Shown here: positions 27,479 to 34,862 of the stretch, piece by piece
How the letters are laid out: the number at the start of each line of letters is the position of its first letter
How positions within the stretch are numbered: position 1 is the stretch's first letter
From: Methylomonas sp. LW13
GTDB lineage: Bacteria > Pseudomonadota > Gammaproteobacteria > Methylococcales > Methylomonadaceae
Length of the DNA: 64,000 nt
NCBI RefSeq assembly: GCF_016865255.1
Contig: NZ_CP033381.1
Location: 2,542,001 to 2,606,000 of the forward strand
Reading direction: 5' to 3'
Position numbers and translations under genes: made by a program
The notes under the pieces: generated by a model
Database searches by the model: none
Told to the model about the DNA's origin: nothing
Seen by the model: only the letters and a program-made list of their open reading frames with translations

Positions 27479-28222
27479 ATGAGCAAAACCACACCCGCCA
27501 ACGTCAAACTAACGCTTTACGGTAAGCCTATCGAGCTGAAATTCAGCGCGCCAACGGAAAAAGTGACGCCGGTAGCGATGCTGCCGGCACTGCATCGCAT
27601 CAACAACACTTTTGTCGAAACCGCAGTGGCTGCCTTTGTTACGGACCAGGAGACCATCTCCTGCCAAGCCGGCTGCGGCGCCTGCTGCCGACAAGTGGTG
27701 CCGTTGGCGGAATTCGAAGCCTATCAAATCGCCGGTGTGGTCGAACAATTGCCCGAGCCCAGACGTTCCGCAGTCAAGCAACGCTTTGCCGATGCTTGCG
27801 AAAAATTGGATGCTATCCAGTGGCTGAGCCGGCTCGAACAGATGCTGGCTGAAGGCACCAGCCACGAAGCGGTAGAGCAACACGCGCTGACTTATTTTCA
27901 GCAAGGTGTGCCCTGTCCGTTTTTGGAAGCGGAAAGCTGCTCCATTCATCCGGTCCGGCCCTTGGCTTGCCGAGAATATCTGGTGACATCCCCGGCCGAA
28001 CATTGCCAAAACCCGACACCGGAACATGTCAGGCACATCGAGTTAAAATTTCAGGTGTCCAAAATTGTCCGCAAACTTTGGCGCACCAGCCACATCAAAG
28101 ATCTGGATTCGGTGCCGATGATTTACGCCTTGCAATGGGTCAAGAAACACCCCAACCAATTTCCAAAAAAGCGTGGCGAGGCTTGGCTGCGGGAATTTTT
28201 TAACTATATGGCGAATCCGTGA
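27479..28222 (+). CDS. YkgJ family cysteine cluster protein
   Basis: A 247-residue protein of the YkgJ (UPF0153) zinc/iron-chelating family. Cysteine clusters are C-x3-GACC in QAGCGACCRQV and C-x-FLEAES-C in CPFLEAESCSIHPVRPLAC, with a further C in EHCQ. The family is thought to bind a metal or an iron-sulfur cluster; the function is unknown. Divergent from the dehydrogenase gene with a palindromic repeat between them. Not obviously linked to its neighbours. Confidence 0.85.
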   Translation: MSKTTPANVKLTLYGKPIELKFSAPTEKVTPVAMLPALHRINNTFVETAVAAFVTDQETISCQAGCGACCRQVVPLAEFEAYQIAGVVEQLPEPRRSAVKQRFADACEKLDAIQWLSRLEQMLAEGTSHEAVEQHALTYFQQGVPCPFLEAESCSIHPVRPLACREYLVTSPAEHCQNPTPEHVRHIELKFQVSKIVRKLWRTSHIKDLDSVPMIYALQWVKKHPNQFPKKRGEAWLREFFNYMANP

Positions 28223-28239
28223 CGGCCAGTTTTTCTTAT

Positions 28240-28298
28240 CGTTCCCACGCTCCAGCGTGGGAACGAAGCCCCGGACGCTCCAGCGTCACGGCTACCAA
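28240..28298. repeat. REP-like composite repeat
   Basis: A perfect 26-base palindrome made of CGTTCCCACGCTC and CAGCGTGGGAACG, followed by a smaller palindrome GGACGCTCCAGCGTC and the tail ACGGCTACCAA. Nearly the same 59-base block recurs in the same orientation at 28800-28858; the two flank the GNAT gene. Confidence 0.85.
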
Positions 28299-28332
28299 AG
28301 TGCAACCATCCAGATCGACACAATTACAAGTA

Positions 28333-28779
28333 TCAGCCTAATTCCATGTGAAATAGCGCCCGGTCTTCACCAATAACTCTGAAGCCCATCCGGTCGTAGA
28401 GACGTTTTGCCGGGTTGATCTTTATCACGTCCAGTACCAATTTCTTATTCAGGTTTTTGGCCCGCAAAGCTTCTTGTGCCAGCAAAGTGGAGCCTATTCC
28501 CAGTCTTTGAAATTCAGGTAGCAGAAACAGGGTGCGAACCCAATGACTTTGCTCGCTCTCCTGCACATAGATAGCGCCGGCAGATTCTTTGCCGATGCAA
28601 ATCAGTTTGAAGTTTTGCACCTGTAGGTTTCTCCAGAAACCGGTATGTTGAAATTCTTCGTTCCAACCCCATGCCCAATCGATGTAATCGCGCATCGATA
28701 GCTTGAACGCATTAAATATGAAATGTTTGTCATGCTCTGCTGCGTCGATCAGGGTAAAGGAGGTCATAAAGTAAGCCAA
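28333..28779 (-). CDS. GNAT family N-acetyltransferase
   Basis: A 148-residue acetyltransferase. WVRTLFLLPEFQRLGIGSTLL contains the acetyl-CoA loop (Q-R-L-G-I-G), and AKRLYDRMGFRVIGED is the usual last strand-helix. LVLDVIKINPAKRLY resembles enzymes acting on small molecules. The substrate is unknown. The gene is enclosed by two direct copies of the REP-like block, so it may have been moved with them. Confidence 0.85.
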   Translation of the reverse strand: MAYFMTSFTLIDAAEHDKHFIFNAFKLSMRDYIDWAWGWNEEFQHTGFWRNLQVQNFKLICIGKESAGAIYVQESEQSHWVRTLFLLPEFQRLGIGSTLLAQEALRAKNLNKKLVLDVIKINPAKRLYDRMGFRVIGEDRALFHMELG

Positions 28780-28799
28780 ATGTTGTGTATCGCATGTAT

Positions 28800-28858
28800 C
28801 GTTCCCACGCTCCAGCGTGGGAATGCCGCCCCAGACGCTCCAGCGTCACGGCTACCAA
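28800..28858. repeat. REP-like composite repeat, 3' side of transposase
   Basis: Same block as 28240-28298 (palindrome GTTCCCACGCTC / CAGCGTGGGAA, then AGACGCTCCAGCGTC and ACGGCTACCAA). The last codons of the transposase gene lie inside it. With the inverted copy at 29401-29449 it frames the transposase. Confidence 0.85.
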
Positions 28859-29382
28859 GTATCAATTTCGATCAATCCACCCAATCCAGCATAATTCGCA
28901 GCACTTGAGTAGCGCCAATGCTCAGGCAAATTTACATAACCCCGCTTCACCGGATTGGCATGAATATAATCCAACTTCTCCCGCATCATCGCTTCATTAA
29001 GAATCAACTCCGCATGCACGCCTTCCTGCCAGAACTGAAACTCCCGGTCATGCTTATGCGCGCATTTGGCAAACCGCAATCTTTGCAATAACTGTTCGGC
29101 TCGTTTCGCTTGCAGATGATCGATAATCCGCCGCGCGGTATAGGCTTTGAAGCTGGCAACGCATTTATCCAGCGAGGTACTCTGAGCGATGAAATGCAAA
29201 TGGTTTTCCAGAACCACATAGCCATACAGTTTCAAGCCGACCTGTTGCCGTTGATATTGCCAGCAGTCGAGCAGGATTTGCACGGTTTCCGGCCGGGTAA
29301 AGACCGGCAGCCATTCCACGACCGTGCAGGTCATGAAATGCGCTTGTTGGGGTTCAGTGATGGTGTAACGACTTCGGCCCAT
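28852..29382 (-). CDS. REP-associated tyrosine transposase (RAYT)
   Basis: A 176-residue single-strand transposase of the Y1 HUH/REP-associated family (IS200/IS605-related, also called TnpA-REP). The HUH pair lies in VVLENHLHFIAQS. The catalytic tyrosine is probably in the FKAYTARRIIDHL helix. The ending FNEAMMREKLDYIHANPVKRG-like stretch and YVNLPEHWRYSSA are hallmarks of the family. It is framed by REP-like palindromes in opposite orientation, the organisation expected if it moves or spreads those repeats. Length is normal and no frameshift is seen, so it may be active. Confidence 0.9.
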   Translation of the reverse strand: MGRSRYTITEPQQAHFMTCTVVEWLPVFTRPETVQILLDCWQYQRQQVGLKLYGYVVLENHLHFIAQSTSLDKCVASFKAYTARRIIDHLQAKRAEQLLQRLRFAKCAHKHDREFQFWQEGVHAELILNEAMMREKLDYIHANPVKRGYVNLPEHWRYSSAANYAGLGGLIEIDTW

Positions 29383-29666
29383 AGGCTGTTGGTGGGTTTA
29401 GGACGCTGGAGCGTCCGGGGCTGCGTTCCCACGCGGAGCGTGGGAACGATGAAAAACTTATCGATAGACTCTGCGACAAGGCCGACTTGGTTTGCTGCTA
29501 CATCAAGAATATGAACCGTTCCGTTCTCTATATCTTGCAAGAAGGCGTCGCCTGATGCGGCAAGCAAAATTGGTTGTTTGCGTTTACCGATTAACCATTC
29601 CCAATCTTCAAGAATTGTTTCTCGGTTTAGGTGTTCGAAATTAACGGTAAGGTCGTCGAGAGTCAT
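29331..29666 (-). pseudogene. Tdi1/DUF1851-like immunity gene truncated by REP
   Basis: Residues 1-72 resemble the start of the Tdi1-like (DUF1851) immunity protein family: TILEDWEWLIGKRKQPILL and GDAFLQDIENGTVHILDV, then VAESIDKFF. From residue 73 (base 29450) the frame reads into the REP-like repeat (IVPTLRVGTQPRTLQ), exactly where that repeat begins, and then into the RAYT upstream region. Family members are usually much longer. The remaining 3' part is not found nearby, so it was lost with the insertion. No matching toxin gene is visible. Confidence 0.7.
29401..29449. repeat. REP-like composite repeat, 5' side of transposase (inverted)
   Basis: GGACGCTGGAGCGTCC followed by CGTTCCCACGCGGAGCGTGGGAACG, the block of 28800-28858 in opposite orientation. 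It lies just upstream of the RAYT start and forms the break point of the Tdi1-like gene. Confidence 0.85.
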
Positions 29667-29695
29667 GGAATAGAGCGTCTAACAAAGGATTAAAT

Positions 29696-30046
29696 TTATT
29701 TTGAAAGGACAATGCCACTAGCCAACGCAACAAAACTAGCTCCATAAATCAAAAATGAACAAAGAAGAGCAACAGACCATCCGCTTTTGTAAATATTGGT
29801 ATGAATAGTCATCAATATAGCAATCCACGATACGGTAGCAACAATAAGTGGAATTGCTTGAGTGATGCCAAGATATAGAAAATACCAATTCGGCGCACTA
29901 TGTATTGTTCCCGCAAATGCAGTAAATAACGCACCTCCAAAAATAATTGGAGCTGCAACCCATAAGCCCACCAAAACCAGGATGATTCGCCCAATTATAG
30001 AAAGGGGCTTTTCCTCTTCTTTATCATTGGGCCAAATAATTTTCAT
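29696..30046 (-). CDS. Small four-helix membrane protein, unknown
   Basis: A 116-residue protein with four predicted membrane helices: around IIGRIILVLVGLWVAAPIIF, WYFLYLGITQAIPLIVAT, VSWIAILMTIH and VALLCSFLIYGASFVALA. The short charged N-terminus (NDKEEEK) is probably cytoplasmic. I do not recognise a family. It precedes the truncated immunity gene on the same strand by 29 bases and may have been co-transcribed with it. AT-rich compared with the APE genes. Confidence 0.6.
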   Translation of the reverse strand: MKIIWPNDKEEEKPLSIIGRIILVLVGLWVAAPIIFGGALFTAFAGTIHSAPNWYFLYLGITQAIPLIVATVSWIAILMTIHTNIYKSGWSVALLCSFLIYGASFVALASGIVLSK

Positions 30047-30150
30047 GCTAGGTAATTCCTAACGAGTAATTATAAAGTTTCTGTATATCATCCCTAATTG
30101 CCAGAATACAAACAAAAATCTTAAATACGGATCGTAACCTAATTCGATGT

Positions 30151-31584
30151 TCATACTTCAGTCTCCATCAAAATCATTAATCGCTGATAATCCATCTTCC
30201 CATTAGCCAATCGCGGCAATTCCTCCACAACCAGATAACGACAAGGCTGCATGTAAGCCGGCAATTGTTGGCTCAACGTCTTGCGGACATAAGTGATAGA
30301 TAGCTCCGCTGCCAAAACCAATGCCAAAGCCGGACGCTGGCCGGCGGTGGGGTCATCCACGCCAATTACCGCGCAGCCTTTGACGCCGACAATGGCATTG
30401 ACGACGGCTTCGATTTCTGCAGGCTCAACCCTGTAGCCGGAGCATTTCAGCATGCGTCCCAGGCGACCGTGAAAACGGTAATCGCCTTGTTCAAAGCTGG
30501 CGCGGTCGCCGGTGGGGTACCAAGCGTCGGCGTTTAGAAAGGACTGCACTTGGCCGTCGCGCCAGTAGCCGCTGGCTAGCGTCGGTCCGCGTACCCATAA
30601 CTCGCCGGTGTCGGCGGCTATGTGCAGTTCGCAACCGGCGGCGGGCAGGCCGATGGGAATGGTTTGCTCGGCGATCAAACGCTCGCGTTGTACCTGCCAA
30701 TAGCAGCAGACATTGGTTTCGGTGGGGCCGAAAAAATTGTACAAGGCTGTCCGCGGCAAACTGGCGGCCAGATCGATCAGGGCCGGGGTGGGGAATACTT
30801 CGCCGGCGAAAATAATGAAGCGCAAAGCCGCCAGCGGGGTTTGCGCCAGGTTGCCTTTGTAGGTGAGGAAGGCCAGTAACGAGGGCACGGTGTACCAACC
30901 GCTGATGGCGTGTTCGCTCAGCCACGCGCTCAACCTAGCCGGGGCCATAGTCAAGCCGGCCGGGATGAAATGCAGGCTGGCACCGCAGCCTAATACGGCG
31001 TAAAGATCAAAGGTGGATAGATCGAAGAAAAACGGTGCGCTGCTGGCGATGCGGTCGGCAGGGGTTAAGGCCAGCAAGTCTGCGGCCCAGGTTGTGAACG
31101 CCAAAATCGCCCGATGACTAAGCGCTACGCCGCGCGGTTGGCCGGTGGAGCCGGAGGTATACAAAATCGCCGCCAGCGCTTCGGCGGGAATGTCAACGGT
31201 TGCGGGGATTACAGCGGCACAAGCGTTGATGTCCATCCACAGGCTTTCATCCAGCCAAGCCGGCACTGCACCGGTCCCCAATACCGTATGCACCTGGGCG
31301 TCGGCGACAATAAAGCTCAATCTGGGTGCCGGATTCTTTAGATCTAAAGGCACATAGCAGGCTCCCGCCAACAAGACACCGAACAGCGTGCAGGCGGCAT
31401 CTATGCCACGATCCAGATGCACCGCGACTGGCTGGCCGGGACGGACGCCTCTTGCTTGCAAGGCGGCGGCGATGGTTTGGGCCTGTTGCAGTAATTGCCG
31501 ATAGCTGACTTGCCGGTCTTGCTCTTGCAAAGCCGGAGCGTCGGGTTGGAGTTGGCATTGGTGTAGAAAAGGCGCTAGCAACAT
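30151..31584 (-). CDS. Stand-alone amino-acid adenylating enzyme, PltF-like
   Basis: A 477-residue A-domain enzyme. Core motifs: ILYTSGSTGQPRG (A3), FFFDLSTFDLY (A4), NFFGPTETN (A5), YPTGDRA (A7), GRLGRMLKCSGYRVEP (A8), and K463 in LANGKMDY (A10). D188 at the PheA-235 position indicates an alpha-amino acid. Aligned by eye, the pocket reads D188, L189, F192, Y231, I258, A260, F284, V292, C293, K463, close to the proline code DLLYLALVCK of PltF, RedM and CloN4 as I recall it. It should load the carrier protein at 33040-33282. A 172-base repeat-filled gap separates it from the condensation-like gene. Confidence 0.8.
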   Translation of the reverse strand: MLLAPFLHQCQLQPDAPALQEQDRQVSYRQLLQQAQTIAAALQARGVRPGQPVAVHLDRGIDAACTLFGVLLAGACYVPLDLKNPAPRLSFIVADAQVHTVLGTGAVPAWLDESLWMDINACAAVIPATVDIPAEALAAILYTSGSTGQPRGVALSHRAILAFTTWAADLLALTPADRIASSAPFFFDLSTFDLYAVLGCGASLHFIPAGLTMAPARLSAWLSEHAISGWYTVPSLLAFLTYKGNLAQTPLAALRFIIFAGEVFPTPALIDLAASLPRTALYNFFGPTETNVCCYWQVQRERLIAEQTIPIGLPAAGCELHIAADTGELWVRGPTLASGYWRDGQVQSFLNADAWYPTGDRASFEQGDYRFHGRLGRMLKCSGYRVEPAEIEAVVNAIVGVKGCAVIGVDDPTAGQRPALALVLAAELSITYVRKTLSQQLPAYMQPCRYLVVEELPRLANGKMDYQRLMILMETEV

Positions 31585-31618
31585 CGGTTTAGGCTTCGCT
31601 AAAAAATGACGATTTTAT

Positions 31619-31736
31619 GGTTCCCACGCTCCCGCGTACCCACGGGGCATAAATGGGAACCCGGTCAGGGACGCTCCCGCGTCCAGAACCGCTGGAGCGG
31701 TTCTAACTGCATTCCCACGCTGGAGCGTGGGAACGA
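31619..31736. repeat. Degenerate REP-like repeat pair
   Basis: TTCCCACGCTCCCGCG...AAATGGGAACCCGG, then GGGACGCTCCCGCGTCC, GAACCGCTGGAGCGGTTC and finally CATTCCCACGCTGGAGCGTGGGAACG. It is a composite of several palindromes of the same family, placed between the condensation-like and adenylation genes. It could act as a processing or partial termination structure within the operon. Confidence 0.75.
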
Positions 31737-31756
31737 TGGGTGGAGATGAGCGAGTA

Positions 31757-33043
31757 TCATGGGCTATCCAATAACTCAACATTCATCCGCGCGATCACCG
31801 CATCCAACCACGCTTCATCGATCGCCGGCGACAAGTAGCTATAGGACAAAACCAGCTTGCCGTCGAGTTGGCAGGCCAGCAGCGCCAAACCGGGCGGCAA
31901 GCTCATCCAGCACATTAAGGACAAATCAGTTACTGGGACGCCGAGAAAGCCTTGCTTGCGCCAGGACAGTTCGCCGATGTCGGAAAACCACAGCGAGCTC
32001 AACTCGCCGCCGCTGTGTTGTTTACGCAGCACTTTGGCATATTTTGCAGGTGTCAGCCATTGCCCCAGCCACATCAGCGGCAGGTAGGCCAGGTCCAGTT
32101 CATCGCGGACCACTTGCTTATGTTCGCTGACTAGATGCGCAAACAAACCTGTTCTATCTCGCACTTGCTCGCGCGTGGCGCGGGCGAACAAGCAGCCGAT
32201 ATGGTTGCCAAAAACCGGCGTCGGCGCATTCTGCCGGCGCAGGTTAAACGCATAAGGGATGCAATAACCGTCTTTTGCGGCTGGTGGGCCGACCCATTCC
32301 ATGGCCCGCATGATGCAGCCCAGGTAGTACAAAGTGCGCCCGGTCAATCCGGTGGCCTGTTGCGCCAGTTTGGCGATGCGTTGCGACTGGTCGGCATCGA
32401 AGCGCTGCACTTTTAAGTGCAGGCGCTGCGGGCCTTGCTCAATTTGCGTGGGTAGGCAACTATCCAAGCTGTTGGCGGCGGTATTGTGGCGTTTGGCTTT
32501 GAAAAACAATTGCAGTTTTTTCCAGAAGTTCCATTGCGCCAGTTTGGCTTCGATTAAGGACGAAGATTCCTTGAAGCTGTCCGGCCGCTCGGACGACAGA
32601 AAATCCAGCAATATCTTGCAGCCGCGCGCATCCAATAGAGGATGCAACCAAATCAGCAGCAAAGTGCCGCCTTCCGCGCCGGCTATCCAGTGCACGGTCA
32701 GCGGCCGGGATTCCGGGCGATTGAAAATGTCCAATAGCAAACGCTGGGATTCGTCCGCCTCATCCGCACCGGGTTGGCACTGATGAAATTCCAGCGGTAT
32801 CGGGTTGCCGGTGGCGACCCAAGCGAAACGCTTGCCGCGCGGCTCGATTTTGGCGGATGCTTGCGGAAAGCGTGCCACCAGCAGATCCAAGCGTTGTTGC
32901 AGCGCTGACAAATCCGGCGTCTCAGCCAATTGCAGCGCAAAGCCGCAATAGCCGCCAGGCATCCCGGCGTTGCGAATTTCCTGGTCGAGTACGTAGGTAA
33001 AATAATCGCCAGGATTGAACAGCTGTTCCTTTGTGTCCGTCAT
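31757..33043 (-). CDS. Condensation-domain-like acyltransferase
   Basis: A 428-residue protein with the chloramphenicol-acetyltransferase-like fold of NRPS condensation domains and wax-ester-synthase relatives. The catalytic motif is HPLLDARG near residue 133, a variant of HHxxxDG in which the first His is missing but the second His, the Asp and the last Gly remain. NHIGCLFARATREQ and SGGELSSLWFSDIGELSW fit the C-terminal half. Free-standing C domains join a carrier-bound acyl group to an amine or alcohol. Its stop-proximal neighbour is the A enzyme, and its start overlaps the carrier protein by four bases. The acceptor is unknown. Confidence 0.65.
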   Translation of the reverse strand: MTDTKEQLFNPGDYFTYVLDQEIRNAGMPGGYCGFALQLAETPDLSALQQRLDLLVARFPQASAKIEPRGKRFAWVATGNPIPLEFHQCQPGADEADESQRLLLDIFNRPESRPLTVHWIAGAEGGTLLLIWLHPLLDARGCKILLDFLSSERPDSFKESSSLIEAKLAQWNFWKKLQLFFKAKRHNTAANSLDSCLPTQIEQGPQRLHLKVQRFDADQSQRIAKLAQQATGLTGRTLYYLGCIMRAMEWVGPPAAKDGYCIPYAFNLRRQNAPTPVFGNHIGCLFARATREQVRDRTGLFAHLVSEHKQVVRDELDLAYLPLMWLGQWLTPAKYAKVLRKQHSGGELSSLWFSDIGELSWRKQGFLGVPVTDLSLMCWMSLPPGLALLACQLDGKLVLSYSYLSPAIDEAWLDAVIARMNVELLDSP

Positions 33044-33282
33044 CCGGCGTAACCGCTACGGCGGATCCAGCTTTCCAGCGAGTTCAGACTGCCGACGTTA
33101 TCCGGTTCGATTTCGGTGTCCGGCAGCGTCACGCCAAATTCTTTTTCGGCAAACATGATCAGGCGCATGATGCCCATGCTGTCCAGGCCGGCGTCCAACA
33201 GGTTGTCGTCGTCGCCGAATGCGGCCGGGTCTTCGTGATAAATCAGTTCGGCAAAGATGAAATGCTTGAGTATTTCCTTCAT
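33040..33282 (-). CDS. Peptidyl/acyl carrier protein paired with the A and C proteins
   Basis: An 80-residue carrier protein with the phosphopantetheine serine S35 in DAGLDSMGIMRLI. The DSMG rather than DSID/DSLD context differs from the two APE ACPs and recalls carriers that work with stand-alone A domains (DltC, PltL type). The ATG at 33282 gives MKEILKHF; one at 33312 would add ten residues. It overlaps the condensation-like gene by four bases, so the A-C-carrier set is one operon. Confidence 0.85.
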   Translation of the reverse strand: MKEILKHFIFAELIYHEDPAAFGDDDNLLDAGLDSMGIMRLIMFAEKEFGVTLPDTEIEPDNVGSLNSLESWIRRSGYAG

Positions 33283-33338
33283 GGCAGCAAAAGGTGGGTG
33301 AGTTAAAAACAAATCCTAGTCAAAGCGCAGCACGTGCG

Positions 33339-33842
33339 TTAAATCGGCTCCGGGGAAAAGGCTTTTAACGCAAAACCCCAGCGCGGCACTTGCCGACAAT
33401 AATGGCTGTAAGACGCGCCAAACCGGCTGGTCAAATCCGGTTCTTCGCGAAACACCACGGTAATATGAAAAAACAGCGCGATAGCACCAGCATAGACTAT
33501 CAGGCCCGGATCGGCATATAGCAAACATTCCGCCAGCAGCACCAACAATATGCCTTGAAACATCGGATTGCGGGTCCGGCGATACAGGCCGCTCACCACC
33601 AGTTTCTGCGGGGGATCGATAGGCGCTGGCGTACCCAAACCGGCGATAGCAAAATCCCAGGCGCAGCGCAGGTAAATAGCTAGGCCCAGCATGATACACA
33701 AGCCGGCAGGTATCGCCCATGCCGCATTTACTGTCTGCAAGTTCTCCGGATCCGAAAGTAAGTAGTAAGGCAGGTAAATCAGCACCGCGCCGGGAACGAG
33801 CAGCGTGAATAGTAGGATTTTGAAGGCCAGGAAAGGACGCAC
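33339..33842 (-). CDS. Isoprenylcysteine methyltransferase-like membrane protein
   Basis: A 167-residue membrane protein with four hydrophobic segments (LAFKILLFTLLVPGAVLIYL, AIPAGLCIMLGLAIYL, MFQGILLVLLAECLLY, GLIVYAGAIALFFHITVV). The SAM-binding C-terminal pattern GLYRRTRNPMFQG ... REEPDLTSRFGASY ... VPRW is that of the ICMT/PEMT family. The true start must lie right of the divergent ACP gene; a GTG at 33842 is chosen, a TTG at about 33914 is possible. It could O-methylate the aryl head or a carboxyl group of the product. Confidence 0.75.
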   Translation of the reverse strand: MRPFLAFKILLFTLLVPGAVLIYLPYYLLSDPENLQTVNAAWAIPAGLCIMLGLAIYLRCAWDFAIAGLGTPAPIDPPQKLVVSGLYRRTRNPMFQGILLVLLAECLLYADPGLIVYAGAIALFFHITVVFREEPDLTSRFGASYSHYCRQVPRWGFALKAFSPEPI

Positions 33843-33984
33843 GTATCGGTCTGTCGGGTTTGGAAGTTCGGGTGGGCTAAGCTTGCGGCAATTTTGGCAT
33901 TCCCCGCGCCGCAATCCAAGTGATTTTGAACCGCTGCGGGAATTTGTGTAGAATCCGGCGTTTGTTAATGGAACTTGAACAGCC

Positions 33985-34248
33985 ATGTCAGAAGACTTGA
34001 TCAGCCAATTGAAAACCATGCTTATCGAGGGCTTGCTCCTGGAAGACATCGTCCCGGACGATCTGTCGCCGGATGATGCTTTGTTCGGCGGTGGACTGGG
34101 CTTGGACTCTATCGATGCGCTGGAAATCGGCGTGATGCTGGACCGCCAATACGGCATCAAGATCACCTCCGGCGACGAACGCAATAATCAGATCTTTCTC
34201 TCTCTCCGCTCGCTCGCCGAATTCGTCGCCGCTAATCGCACCCGTTAA
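33985..34248 (+). CDS. Acyl carrier protein (second APE ACP)
   Basis: An 87-residue carrier protein; phosphopantetheine serine S42 in GGLGLDSIDALEIGV, the typical form of APE carrier proteins that pair with COG4648 proteins. It starts the plus-strand half of the second gene block and is two bases from the COG4648 gene. It may take the aryl starter from the AMP ligase at 13.4 kb or hold the finished chain. Confidence 0.88.
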   Translation: MSEDLISQLKTMLIEGLLLEDIVPDDLSPDDALFGGGLGLDSIDALEIGVMLDRQYGIKITSGDERNNQIFLSLRSLAEFVAANRTR

Positions 34249-34250
34249 CC

Positions 34251-34862
34251 ATGGGGCAGGTCGTTAAGCCGCTGATTATCGCCGGTATCGTCGTTGCTTA
34301 TCCTTTTTTGAGTGCCTATCTGGCCGGTCTGGGATTTGCCAGCTTTGAACTCATCGTATTCGCCGCACTGACTTTGTGGCGCGGTTTTACCTCGTCCGGG
34401 CTAGTCGCGCGTTTGCTTAGTTTTTTACTGGCAGCGGTGTTGCTGGCCGGCGCCTATTTTGCCACGACCTATTTTGTCTGGCTGGTGCCGTCGTTTGCCT
34501 ATTTGTGGCTGACCTTTTTATTCGGGCATACCCTGTGGTCGCCGCCTTCTTTTATCGAACGCTTGGTGCGTTTGCAGTTTCCCGAGTTAGTGCCGGGTAT
34601 AGCCGAATATTGCCGGAACCTGACCTGGGTTTGGACCTTGTTCTTTGCCGTCAACATCGCGATCTGCGCCGCGCTGCCGGCTATCATGGGGCAGACCGCT
34701 TGGGCGCTTTACACCGGTGTGGTGGTGTATCTATTGATGGGCCTACTGGGAACCGGAGAATGGTTTTACCGGCATCGGCGCTTTCCCAATTTGGAAATTC
34801 CACCGGCTCTGGAAACCTTCAAATGCATCGCCATGAACGGCCATAGGGTATTCAAGGGATGA
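34251..34862 (+). CDS. COG4648-type membrane protein, second copy
   Basis: A 203-residue inner-membrane protein with about five helices (PLIIAGIVVAYPFLSAYLA, LIVFAALTLW, LLSFLLAAVLLAGAYF, VPSFAYLWLTFLFG, VVVYLLMGLLG). SPPSFIERLVRLQFPELV matches the paralogue at 20996-21643. The two share length, topology and an ACP gene immediately upstream, so each block carries an ACP plus COG4648 pair. The start is two bases after the ACP stop. The stop overlaps the LolA-like gene by four bases. Confidence 0.78.
   Translation: MGQVVKPLIIAGIVVAYPFLSAYLAGLGFASFELIVFAALTLWRGFTSSGLVARLLSFLLAAVLLAGAYFATTYFVWLVPSFAYLWLTFLFGHTLWSPPSFIERLVRLQFPELVPGIAEYCRNLTWVWTLFFAVNIAICAALPAIMGQTAWALYTGVVVYLLMGLLGTGEWFYRHRRFPNLEIPPALETFKCIAMNGHRVFKG

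Noticed and set aside
30151..31584. DltA-type D-alanine ligase
   Set aside because: The carrier overlaps a condensation-like gene, dltB/dltD are absent, and the pocket by eye is nearer to the proline group. A D-alanine role is not excluded.
28240..31736. CRISPR array from the repeated GTTCCCACGC units
   Set aside because: The units are irregularly spaced, in both orientations and palindromic, with genes between them; no regular spacers exist and there are no cas genes.
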